A DNA stretch of 6,206 bases, taken from positions 1-6,206 of the forward strand of contig JADGHK010000164.1 of NCBI GenBank assembly GCA_019686145.1. The letters are read 5' to 3'. The DNA is from Bryobacteraceae bacterium (lineage in GTDB: Bacteria; Acidobacteriota; Terriglobia; Bryobacterales; Bryobacteraceae). Below, in pieces: positions 1 through 6,202 of the stretch. The notes beneath the pieces were generated by a model that saw only the letters and a list, made by a program, of their open reading frames with translations, made no database searches and was not told the origin of the DNA. The translations under genes and the position numbers were made by a program. Within the stretch, counting starts at the first letter, position 1, and each line of letters opens with the position of its first letter.

Positions 1-133
1 CCTCGAGATGGCCAACCGGTTTCTTTCAAAGCCGATCCAAATCGAGGGTCCGGCCTATGCCGTTCCCGAGGCTCCCGGCCTCTGCCCGCCGGTGCTTGAG
101 GAATCCCTTCGGCCGCAGAACCTCTTTTCGTAG
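1..133 (+). CDS. C-terminal end of a truncated upstream gene, possibly mandelate racemase/enolase superfamily
   Basis: Reading from base 2 there are 43 open codons ending in TAG at 131-133; the 5' part lies outside the window. Codons end mostly in G or C, like the neighbouring genes, which supports real coding. The peptide begins LEMANRFLSKPIQIEGPAY and continues with a VPEAPGL segment. The pattern of a 'P-hydrophobic-x-hydrophobic-x-G' strand followed by 'hP-x-x-P-G-L' resembles the extreme C-terminus of mandelate racemase/muconate lactonizing enzymes (usually ending in a PxGPGLGVE-like stretch), although the usual G-V after PGL is replaced by C-P. All catalytic residues would be upstream, so no function can be confirmed. 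It ends 23 nt before the lactonase-family gene in the same direction, so the two may be co-transcribed. The coding call is fairly safe; the family is a recollection-based guess. Confidence 0.55.
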   Translation, partial: LEMANRFLSKPIQIEGPAYAVPEAPGLCPPVLEESLRPQNLFS

Positions 134-145
134 CCCTTCCAGCTC

Positions 146-151
146 AGAGAG
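146..151 (+). promoter_or_regulatory. Probable ribosome binding site of the lactonase-family gene
   Basis: A purine run AGAGAG lies 5 nt before the ATG at 157. The alternative in-frame ATG at 187 has no purine-rich stretch before it, so this site favours the 157 start. Confidence 0.4.
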
Positions 152-156
152 TTGCA

Positions 157-1314
157 ATGAGGCGGAGACTGCGGTTTGATAAACCCATGCGATATTTGCG
201 CTGGTTTGTCGCGCCGCTTCTTTGCGCCTGCGCGATGGCGGACCAACTGGTCCTGATCGGAACGTACACGGCCTCGGGAAAGAGCAAGGGCATCTACTCG
301 TTTGCGTTGGATGACGCGACCGGAAAGATGACGCCAATCGGTCTTGCAGCCGAAGTGCGGAACCCATCGTTCGTGGCCATCCATCCCAGCCGCCGGTTTG
401 TCTACGCGGTCAATGAGGTCTCGGACGCAGGCGGTCAGCGCAGTGGAGCCGTCTCCGCCTTCTCCCTCCACGCGGCAACCGGCAAGCTGGAGTTGATCAA
501 CAGCGTGCCCACGAAGGGTGCGGGGCCGTGCCATCTGACGGTGGACCGGACCGGCAAGTATCTTGTCGTGGTGAATTACGGCGGCGGAAGCACTGCCTTT
601 TTCCCCATCAGATCGGACGGCGGACTGGAGGAGGCGACCGCGTTCTATCAGCACGAAGGGAAGAGCGTCAATCCCAAACGGCAGGAGCGGCCGCACGCCC
701 ATTCCGTAAATATCTCGGCAAACAACCGGTTTGCCATCGTTGCCGATCTCGGCCTTGATCAATTGCTTGTGTACCGGCTGGACGCGTCGAAAGGAACATT
801 TACTCCTCACAATCCGCCGTATCTGTCGATGACGCCCGGAGCCGGCCCCCGTCACTTCGCCTTTCACCCGAAACGTCCCTTTGCCTACGCGATCAATGAG
901 CTTGCATCCACAATCACCGCATTGCGATGGGACGAGGGAAAGGGCGTGCTTCAGAAGATTTCCGAAGTCTCGACGCTCCCTGCCGGCTACAAAGGCGATA
1001 CGACCACGGCTGAAGTGGTCGTGCACCCGTCAGGACGCTTCGTCTACGGATCGAACCGCGGCCACGACAGCATCGCCGTATTCCGAGTGAACGAGAAGGA
1101 CGGTACGCTGACGCTGATCGACCACACCTCGACGCAGGGACGCACACCGCGCAACTTTGCTATTGATCTCAGTGGACGGTGGCTGATTGCAGCCAATCAG
1201 AACAGTGACAACCTCGTCGTGTTTTCGATCGATTCCGCCACCGGGAAACTGACGCCAACCGGTCAGGTTCTCGAGGCAGGTTCTCCGGTCTGCGTCCGCT
1301 TCGTACGCCGGTAA
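157..1314 (+). CDS. Exported lactonase-family (6-phosphogluconolactonase-like) beta-propeller protein
   Basis: A 385-residue protein of the seven-bladed beta-propeller lactonase family (Pgl/YbhE-like, Pfam Lactonase type). The N-terminus has basic residues (RRRLRF, then RYLRW), a hydrophobic core (about residues 16-26) and an AMA-D cleavage-like site near residue 28, so the protein is probably exported to the periplasm. The mature part opens with LVLIGTYT (31-38), the typical first strand. Repeated blade units follow, with 'hHPS/D-x-x-x-(R/K)-(F/Y)-hhhhN' signatures at about 72-86, 125-141, 181-197, 231-247, 287-300 and 333-347. GAGP-x-H occurs at 121-126 and 228-233. Characterised relatives hydrolyse 6-phosphogluconolactone, but the cytosolic substrate does not fit an exported protein, so a free sugar lactone or an unknown ligand is as likely. 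ATG 157 has an upstream AGAGAG; ATG 187 would give a shorter, more classical signal peptide and remains possible. It follows the partial gene by 23 nt. The family is clear; the substrate is not. Confidence 0.88.
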   Translation: MRRRLRFDKPMRYLRWFVAPLLCACAMADQLVLIGTYTASGKSKGIYSFALDDATGKMTPIGLAAEVRNPSFVAIHPSRRFVYAVNEVSDAGGQRSGAVSAFSLHAATGKLELINSVPTKGAGPCHLTVDRTGKYLVVVNYGGGSTAFFPIRSDGGLEEATAFYQHEGKSVNPKRQERPHAHSVNISANNRFAIVADLGLDQLLVYRLDASKGTFTPHNPPYLSMTPGAGPRHFAFHPKRPFAYAINELASTITALRWDEGKGVLQKISEVSTLPAGYKGDTTTAEVVVHPSGRFVYGSNRGHDSIAVFRVNEKDGTLTLIDHTSTQGRTPRNFAIDLSGRWLIAANQNSDNLVVFSIDSATGKLTPTGQVLEAGSPVCVRFVRR

Positions 1315-1316
1315 GC

Positions 1317-1335
1317 GCGCCGCGGACCGCGGCGC
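1317..1335 (+). terminator. Perfect GC-only inverted repeat after the lactonase gene; possible terminator
   Basis: Bases 1317-1325 (GCGCCGCGG) and 1327-1335 (CCGCGGCGC) are exact reverse complements around a single A. In RNA this gives an eight-pair stem with a three-base loop, two bases after the TAA stop. No T-run follows, so it is not a classical intrinsic terminator. It could be a U-tract-less terminator, an RNA-stabilising 3' hairpin or a protein-binding dyad before the next gene. Confidence 0.4.
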
Positions 1336-1374
1336 TGCCGAAGAAGGTTTCGTCAGGGCCGCAAACTCGAAACG

Positions 1375-1827
1375 ATGAAGGGCACTGCGACTGTCGCTCT
1401 CATTGCTACCTTGCTCGGCGCAGGGTGCGGGAACCGGGACAAGCCTGCAGCGGCGCTGTCACCCGAGCAACAGTTCGAGCAGATGATGAACGGCGTGGTG
1501 CTGCAAGGTTACTCGACGCGAACCGGCCGGCAGGGACTCTCTGAGGAAGAGCGCTATTACATCGATAAAGTAACGAGGATCGGTGGCGACACCTGGCTAT
1601 TTCAGGCCCGGATGCGTCTGGGCTCGCGCGAGTTTCCCGTCCCGGTTCCCGTCACCATTAAGTGGGCGGGCGATACGCCCGTAATCACGATCACCGATCT
1701 TTCCATTCCAGGGTTCGGGAGCTACACAGCCCGGGTCTTGCTGTACCGCGGACAATATGCGGGGACGTGGAGCGGCAAGAACGCGTCAGGCGAAATGTTC
1801 GGCAAAATCATCCGCCAGAGTGAGTGA
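1375..1827 (+). CDS. Small uncharacterised putative lipoprotein
   Basis: A 150-residue protein with Lys2, a hydrophobic stretch (4-17) and LLGAGC ending at Cys18, which fits the relaxed lipobox rule. Signal peptidase II processing and lipid anchoring are therefore likely, leaving about 133 mature residues. After a short linker (19-30) comes a helix-like LSPEQQFEQMMNG segment (28-40). A beta-rich body follows: YYIDKVTRIGGDTWLFQARM (61-80), a proline/valine stretch FPVPVPVTIKW (87-97), DTPVITITDL (100-109), and a terminal YAGTWSGKNASGEMFGKI (128-145). I know of no function. From memory, uncharacterised proteins of Planctomycetota and similar bacteria end in a comparable YAGTW...G...FG.I motif, but I cannot verify this here. 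ATG 1375 has no clear Shine-Dalgarno sequence; no better in-frame start is seen. It lies 60 nt after the lactonase gene and runs convergently towards leuD. Confidence 0.75.
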   Translation: MKGTATVALIATLLGAGCGNRDKPAAALSPEQQFEQMMNGVVLQGYSTRTGRQGLSEEERYYIDKVTRIGGDTWLFQARMRLGSREFPVPVPVTIKWAGDTPVITITDLSIPGFGSYTARVLLYRGQYAGTWSGKNASGEMFGKIIRQSE

Positions 1828-1868
1828 GGGCAGAGGAGGGAAGCGGTTGCAACCGATCCTCTGCCTCA
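1825..1868. terminator. Nested inverted repeat between convergent genes; candidate bidirectional terminator
   Basis: GGCAGAGGA (1829-1837) pairs exactly with TCCTCTGCC (1857-1865). An alternative register with one bulged G extends the stem, pairing TGAG (1825-1828) with CTCA (1865-1868). Inside the loop lies the perfect palindrome CGGTTGCAACCG (1844-1855). The structure begins in the lipoprotein stop codon and ends 6 bases from the leuD stop, so it fills most of the 47-base gap between the convergent stops. Neither side has a T-run, so intrinsic termination is uncertain. Its position still suggests a shared 3' end for both transcripts. Confidence 0.45.
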
Positions 1869-1874
1869 GTGCCA

Positions 1875-2489
1875 CTAGGACGGGAAACGAGTGTCGAGCT
1901 TGCTCACCCGGCGCGACTCGTAGGCCGCAATTGCGGCTTCCTGCTGGAGGATGTAGCCCAGCTCGTCGATTCCTTCGAGCAGGCAGTGCTTGGCAAACGC
2001 GTCGACGGGGAACTCCACCGCGGAGCCGTCGGGCAGCGTGAGCGTTTGCGATGCGAGGTCCACTCTGACCCGTGCCTGCGGATCTTTTCCAACAATCTCG
2101 AACAGCCGGGCGTGGACGTCGCGCGGCACGATGATTGGCAGCAGTGAGTTCTTCAGCGCATTCTGCCGGAAGATGTCGGCGAACGACGTACTGATGATCG
2201 CCCGGAAGCCGTATTGCGTAAGCGCCCAGGGAGCATGCTCCCGGGAGCTTCCGCAACCGAAGTTGTCGCCGGCGAGCAAGACCTGCGCGGTCTTCGCCTC
2301 CGGCTGGTTCAGAACGAAATCGGGCTTTGGATTGCCTTCAGCGTCGTACCGCCAGTCGTAGAATAGCTGGTCGCCGAGCCCTTCCTTGGAGATCGTCTTG
2401 AGGAAGCGGGCCGGGATGATCTGGTCCGTGTCGATGTTATCTACCGGCAGCGCGACAAGCCGGCTCTCAAAAGGAGTAAATTTCGTCAC
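1875..2489 (-). CDS. leuD: 3-isopropylmalate dehydratase small subunit
   Basis: A 204-residue protein, full length for the family (about 190-215). It is the small 'swivel' subunit that pairs with LeuC to form cytosolic isopropylmalate isomerase, which converts 2-isopropylmalate to 3-isopropylmalate by dehydration and rehydration in leucine synthesis. Hallmarks are VDNIDTDQIIPARFL (16-30), the substrate-loop motif GDNFGCGSSREHAPWAL (74-90) with the conserved SSRE-H core, and SFADIFRQNALKNSLLP (102-118), all intact. The start is GTG at 2489-2487: its last two bases form part of the leuC stop (GTGA overlap), and a GAGGA lies 7 nt upstream. The N-terminal TKFTPFESRLVALP matches the usual LeuD start region. 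It is the last gene of the operon. The overlap points to translational coupling with leuC, giving matched amounts of the two subunits. Confidence 0.97.
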   Translation of the reverse strand: MTKFTPFESRLVALPVDNIDTDQIIPARFLKTISKEGLGDQLFYDWRYDAEGNPKPDFVLNQPEAKTAQVLLAGDNFGCGSSREHAPWALTQYGFRAIISTSFADIFRQNALKNSLLPIIVPRDVHARLFEIVGKDPQARVRVDLASQTLTLPDGSAVEFPVDAFAKHCLLEGIDELGYILQQEAAIAAYESRRVSKLDTRFPS

Positions 2490-3892
2490 AGCAGTGTCCT
2501 CGCATCCGTGACCACGCCCTTGACGGCCGTGGCAGCAGCAGTTAAGGGGCTGGCCAGGAATGTACGGCCGCCCTTGCCCTGGCGTCCTTCAAAGTTGCGA
2601 TTGCTCGTGGAGACGCTGTATTCGCCGGGCTTCAACTGATCGCCGTTCATGGCGATGCACATCGAGCAGCCCGCTTCTCTCCATTCGGCTCCCGCCTCGC
2701 GGAATATCCTGTCGAGGCCTTCGGCTTCCGCCTGCCGCTTCACCTGCTGGGAGCCGGGCACGACCATCATGCGGACATTCGGATGAACCTTGCGCCCCTT
2801 AAGAATGGAGGCGGCTGCCCGAAGGTCGGAGATACGGGAGTTGGTGCAGCTTCCGACGAAAACGACGTTGACCGGCCTGCCGAGGATCGGCTGATTCGGC
2901 TGAAGATCCATGTAGCGAAGAGCCTTGGCGAGCGAGTCGCGTTCAAGCGGATCCGACAGCGATGAGGGATCGGGAATGCATTTCGTGATCGGGATGCCCA
3001 TCCCGGGATTCGTTCCGAAAGTAATCATCGGCTCGAGCTCGGAAGCATCCAGGACGAGCTGCTTGTCATAGACGGCGCCTGGGTCCGTGGGGAGCTGCTT
3101 CCACCGCTCAAGCGCAGCATCCCAATCGGCGCCCTTGGGCGCAAAGGGACGGCCGGCCAGGTACTGATAGGTCGTATCATCCGGAGCGATCAGGCCGGCA
3201 CGCGCTCCCCCTTCAATCGACATGTTGCAGACCGTCATTCGCTCCTCCATCGAGAGGGAGCGAATGGCGGAACCCGTGTACTCGAAGATACAGCCAGTTC
3301 CGCCGCCAATACCAATCCGGGAAATGACGGCCAGAATGATGTCCTTGGCCGTGACGCCCGGCTTCAGGTACCCGTCGACCCGAATCTCGTAGGTCTTGGA
3401 TTTGCGCTGCAGCAGGCACTGGGTAGCGAGCACATGCTCGACTTCGCTTGTTCCAATGCCGAAGGCCAGCGCGCCAAAGGCGCCGTGTGTCGCTGTATGG
3501 CTGTCGCCGCAGACGACGGTCATGCCTGGCTGGGTCAGGCCTTGTTCGGGTCCGATCACATGAACGATGCCCTGCTTATCGCTGTGGAATCCATAGCATG
3601 GGATGCCGAACTCGGCACAGTTGGCCTCGAGACGAGCCACCTGCGCGGCAGCTACTTTGTCAGCGATGGGAAGCGAGCGAGGTGTGGTTGGCGTGGAATG
3701 ATCCGTGGTGCCGAGCGTGAGGTCGGGACGCCGGACTTTCAGGCCACGCGCGCGAAGCCCGTCAAAGGCCTGGGGCGAGGTCACCTCATGCACGAGATGC
3801 AAGTCGATGTAGAGCAGCGCCGGCGCACCCGGCTGCTCGACCACAACGTGGCTATCCCACAATTTCTCGATGATTGTGCGCGGTTGCTTCAT
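2486..3892 (-). CDS. leuC: 3-isopropylmalate dehydratase large subunit, [4Fe-4S] aconitase family
   Basis: The large, catalytic subunit of isopropylmalate isomerase, of the aconitase superfamily. From the ATG at 3892 it has 468 residues, the usual LeuC length. It starts KQPRTIIEKLWDSHVV, typical of the family. Conserved blocks are YIDLHLVHEVTSPQAF (28-43), DHSTPT (64-69), VCGDSHTATHGAFGALAFGIGTSEVEH (127-153) and the GSCTNSRISDLRAA segment (347-360). The three iron-sulfur ligands are Cys349 in GSCTN and Cys409 and Cys412 in AGCSMC; all are present. A longer reading from GTG 3925 adds 11 residues but would overlap leuB by 25 nt. The ATG lies 8 nt after the leuB stop with a weak GAGA 6 nt upstream, and is preferred. 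Its TGA overlaps the leuD GTG. Activity should depend on Fe-S cluster assembly and be oxygen-sensitive, as for relatives. Confidence 0.97.
   Translation of the reverse strand: MKQPRTIIEKLWDSHVVVEQPGAPALLYIDLHLVHEVTSPQAFDGLRARGLKVRRPDLTLGTTDHSTPTTPRSLPIADKVAAAQVARLEANCAEFGIPCYGFHSDKQGIVHVIGPEQGLTQPGMTVVCGDSHTATHGAFGALAFGIGTSEVEHVLATQCLLQRKSKTYEIRVDGYLKPGVTAKDIILAVISRIGIGGGTGCIFEYTGSAIRSLSMEERMTVCNMSIEGGARAGLIAPDDTTYQYLAGRPFAPKGADWDAALERWKQLPTDPGAVYDKQLVLDASELEPMITFGTNPGMGIPITKCIPDPSSLSDPLERDSLAKALRYMDLQPNQPILGRPVNVVFVGSCTNSRISDLRAAASILKGRKVHPNVRMMVVPGSQQVKRQAEAEGLDRIFREAGAEWREAGCSMCIAMNGDQLKPGEYSVSTSNRNFEGRQGKGGRTFLASPLTAAATAVKGVVTDARTLL
2497..2501 (-). promoter_or_regulatory. Ribosome binding site fixing the leuD GTG start
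   Basis: On the minus strand GAGGA sits inside the last codons of leuC, 7 nt before the GTG at 2489. This good Shine-Dalgarno sequence at ideal spacing supports GTG as the true leuD start. It also means leuD can be translated by new initiation as well as by coupling. Confidence 0.7.
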
Positions 3893-3900
3893 ATCTGATC

Positions 3901-4992
3901 TCACTTTCCGCCAATGAAGCTGCACACAGCCTGCCCGACGTCCGTCGTGCTGGCCGGCGGTCCGGCCGGCTTCAGGTCAGCCGTGACTCGTCCGCTTTCA
4001 AGAACCTTCTCTATGGCGTTGTTCACCGCCGCAGCTTCCTCCTTCAATCCAAAGCTGTATTCCAGCATCGCGGCAACGGAACCAATTGCGCCGAGGGGGT
4101 TCGCCTTATTCTGTCCGGCAATATCAGGAGCCGACCCGTGAACCGGTTCGTACAATCCGACCCACGCGCCATTGGGCTTCCTGGCTCCAATCGAGGCCGA
4201 GGGCAGCATGCCGATTGAGCCGGCAAGCACCGCTCCTTCGTCGCTCAGAATGTCGCCGAACATGTTCTCCGTAAGAACGATGTCAAAGCGGCGGGGATTG
4301 AGGATCAGCTGCATGGCGCAGTTGTCGACGAGGATATGCTCGAGCTCGACATCGGGGAACTCGGCCGCAACCTCAGTCACAACCTTCCGCCAGAGCTGGG
4401 AGTTTTCAAGGACGTTGGACTTGTCGACGCTCGCCAGCTTGCGACGGCGGGCGCGCGCCAGAGTAAAGGCCATCCGGGCGACGCGCTCGATTTCCGGACG
4501 CGTGTAGGTCATCGTGTTGACCGCGCGGGTTTCGGCGCCCTCTCCGGAGATTCCTCGCGGTGTGCCGTAGTAGATTCCTCCCGTAAGCTCGCGCACGATA
4601 ATCATGTCCGTGCCCTCCACCAGATGGTTCTTAAGCGGGGAGGAGTTGAGCAATGCGCTGTAAGCCCGGACCGGACGCAGGTTGGCGTAGACGCCGAGGG
4701 CCTTTCGAATCCCGAGCAGACCGCGCTCCGGACGCTTCTCCGGGGCAACGTTGTCAAACTCAGGCAAGCCTACAGCGCCTAGCAGGGTGGCATCGGCTTC
4801 GAGAGCAAGCTTAACGGTTTCATCGGGCAGCGGTGTGCCCTTCTTATGAATCGCGACGCCGCCGAGCAGTCCCTCTGTCAGGGTCAGCTCGTGGCCGTAA
4901 ACCTTCGCGACGTGCTTCAAAACACGGACGGCTTCGCACGTCACTTCCGTGCCGATGCCGTCACCGGGGAGAATGAGTACTTGTAAGTGCAT
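3901..4992 (-). CDS. leuB: 3-isopropylmalate dehydrogenase (NAD-dependent)
   Basis: A 363-residue cytosolic beta-decarboxylating dehydrogenase, full length. It oxidises 3-isopropylmalate with NAD to the 2-keto acid, which loses CO2 to give 2-ketoisocaproate. The N-terminus VLILPGDGIGTEV (5-17) is the family signature. By alignment to known isopropylmalate dehydrogenases, the substrate arginines are Arg96, Arg106 (NLRPV) and Arg134 (VRELTGGIYYG). The catalytic pair is Tyr141/Lys191 (VDKSNVL), and the metal-binding aspartates are Asp223 (VDNCAMQ), Asp247 and Asp251 (GDILSDEGAVLAGSIG). YEPVHGSAPDIAGQNKANP (281-299) forms the NAD-binding loop. The GLLGIRKALG segment (91-100), carrying the leucine-side-chain pocket, supports isopropylmalate rather than isocitrate or tartrate as substrate. 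The ATG at 4992 is 21 nt after the leuA stop and has no good Shine-Dalgarno sequence, so translation may rely on ribosomes arriving from leuA. The stop is 8 nt before leuC. Confidence 0.97.
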   Translation of the reverse strand: MHLQVLILPGDGIGTEVTCEAVRVLKHVAKVYGHELTLTEGLLGGVAIHKKGTPLPDETVKLALEADATLLGAVGLPEFDNVAPEKRPERGLLGIRKALGVYANLRPVRAYSALLNSSPLKNHLVEGTDMIIVRELTGGIYYGTPRGISGEGAETRAVNTMTYTRPEIERVARMAFTLARARRRKLASVDKSNVLENSQLWRKVVTEVAAEFPDVELEHILVDNCAMQLILNPRRFDIVLTENMFGDILSDEGAVLAGSIGMLPSASIGARKPNGAWVGLYEPVHGSAPDIAGQNKANPLGAIGSVAAMLEYSFGLKEEAAAVNNAIEKVLESGRVTADLKPAGPPASTTDVGQAVCSFIGGK

Positions 4993-5013
4993 TGAATCGA
5001 CCAGCCAGGTGGA

Positions 5014-6195
5014 TCAGTTTGCCGCGACCGCAGCCGCGGTATGGCGCTGGATCAGGGCGACAATCTCTTCGTCCAGAACACCCTTCTTTCGGTCTGCCAG
5101 AGCCGTGAACGCGTGGTAGACAGTATCCAGCTCTTCCTTAGTCAGCTTATAGCCAAGGTCCTCGCAGCGCTTCTTCAAGGCATGGCGCCCGCTGTGCTTG
5201 CCCAGGACCAGGCGTCCCTCGGGCACACCGACAGTCTTCGGATCGATAATCTCATAGGTGCTCCGTTCCTTGAGATAACCGTCCTGGTGGATGCCGGCCT
5301 CGTGGGCAAACGCATTGCGGCCAACGATCGCCTTGTTCGGCTGCGGGCCAAACGAGATGATCTCGGTCAACAGCTGGCTGGCAGGGAACAGATGCTCGGT
5401 GTGGATCCCTGTTTCAAATGGCAGCCGATCCTGGCGAGTTTTCATCGCCATGACCACTTCCTCGAGGGCGCAGTTGCCCGCCCGCTCGCCGATGCCGTTG
5501 ATCGTACACTCGATCTGCCTGGCTCCCGCCTTTACGGCCGCCAGCGAGTTCGCAACCGCCAGTCCAAGATCGTCATGGCAGTGGACACTCACAACGGCGC
5601 TGTCGCCCAGCACGCGCACAATCCGGCCAATCATCTCCGCATACTCGTCGGGTACAGAGTAGCCGACTGTATCAGGAAGGTTGACAGTACGGGCGCCCGC
5701 GCCGACCACAGCACGGCAGACCTCTTCCAGGTATTCAATCGGAGTGCGCGTCGCGTCTTCCGCCGAAAACTCGACGTCATCGACGTGCCGCCGTGCAAGC
5801 TCTACGGCTGCAACTGCTTCGTCTAGAACCTGTTGCCGCGATTTCTTTAACTTATACTTTAGGTGGATATCGCTGGTGGCGATGAAGGTGTGGATTCGCG
5901 GCCGCTTGGCGCCTTCGAGGGCTCGAGCGGCGCGCTCAACGTCCAGGCTGCAGGCGCGCGCGAGCGCCGCCACCTGGACCCAGGGGAACTCGCGGCTGAT
6001 CCGCTGGACCGCTTCAAAATCCCCTTCAGAAGCGATCGGGAAGCCGGCTTCGAGTGTGTCAACTCCGAGTTCCACCAGCTTCTGTGCCATTCGGAGCTTT
6101 TCCGGGGTGGTCATGCTGCAGCCTGGTGACTGCTCGCCATCCCGCAGGGTCGTGTCAAAGATGTATACGCGATTCAAGTTCCGGGGTTGACTCAT
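5014..6195 (-). CDS. leuA: 2-isopropylmalate synthase, short form without the C-terminal regulatory domain
   Basis: It catalyses the first committed step of leucine synthesis: acetyl-CoA plus 2-ketoisovalerate to 2-isopropylmalate. The TIM-barrel domain carries FDTTLRDGEQSPG (13-25) with metal/substrate residues Arg18-Asp19, VEFSAEDATRT (141-151), NLPDTVGY (172-179), the metal-binding HCHDD (205-209) and the GIGERAGN signature (234-241). Subdomain elements AFAHEAGIHQDG (295-306) and GKHSGRHAL (332-340) follow, then a helical stretch to about residue 383 and an alanine-rich tail. Ordinary bacterial LeuA has about 510-560 residues; this one ends at 393, where the leucine-binding domain should begin. 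Because leuB starts 21 nt later, no split or frameshifted domain can be hidden downstream. The enzyme may thus be insensitive to leucine. Homocitrate and other acyl-malate synthases share this short layout, but the adjacent leuBCD favour isopropylmalate synthase. AGAGGA lies just before the ATG; the operon promoter is outside the window. Confidence 0.92.
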   Translation of the reverse strand: MSQPRNLNRVYIFDTTLRDGEQSPGCSMTTPEKLRMAQKLVELGVDTLEAGFPIASEGDFEAVQRISREFPWVQVAALARACSLDVERAARALEGAKRPRIHTFIATSDIHLKYKLKKSRQQVLDEAVAAVELARRHVDDVEFSAEDATRTPIEYLEEVCRAVVGAGARTVNLPDTVGYSVPDEYAEMIGRIVRVLGDSAVVSVHCHDDLGLAVANSLAAVKAGARQIECTINGIGERAGNCALEEVVMAMKTRQDRLPFETGIHTEHLFPASQLLTEIISFGPQPNKAIVGRNAFAHEAGIHQDGYLKERSTYEIIDPKTVGVPEGRLVLGKHSGRHALKKRCEDLGYKLTKEELDTVYHAFTALADRKKGVLDEEIVALIQRHTAAAVAAN

Positions 6196-6196
6196 G

Positions 6197-6202
6197 TCCT
6201 CT
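6197..6202 (-). promoter_or_regulatory. Purine-rich ribosome binding site before leuA
   Basis: On the minus strand AGAGGA ends one base before the ATG at 6195, which is closer than usual. The frame stays open to the window edge, so a start slightly further upstream cannot be excluded. However, the LNRVYIFDTTLRDG beginning matches the normal LeuA N-terminus. Confidence 0.4.

Noticed and set aside
173..185. GGTTT-GAT-AAACC small inverted repeat near the start of the lactonase gene
   Set aside because: It has only five pairs in a coding region, too small to support a regulatory call.
55..1026. 323-residue open frame on the minus strand opposite the lactonase gene
   Set aside because: It is an antisense shadow created by GC-rich third positions. 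Its composition is Arg/Gly/His-rich with no recognisable domain, while the plus strand encodes a clear propeller protein.
3434..3898. 154-residue open frame on the plus strand opposite the start of leuC
   Set aside because: Antisense shadow of conserved LeuC sequence with no motif of its own.
3893..3925. Longer leuC reading from GTG at 3925
   Set aside because: The added 11 residues are not LeuC-like and would overlap leuB by 25 nt. ATG 3892 gives the standard 468-residue protein.
5014..5040. Possible frameshift hiding the missing LeuA C-terminal domain
   Set aside because: Only 21 bases separate the leuA stop from leuB, and leuB is intact from its ATG, so no remnant of the domain can be present in any frame.
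5041..5826. 261-residue open frame on the plus strand opposite leuA
   Set aside because: It overlaps the highly conserved LeuA catalytic domain in antisense, has no family motif, and is explained by codon bias.
5847..5862. AT-rich patch inside leuA with a TATAAG sequence on the coding strand, like a promoter -10 box
   Set aside because: No matching -35 element is seen, and the bases encode the conserved HLKYKLKKSR segment of LeuA, which explains the A/T-rich lysine and tyrosine codons.
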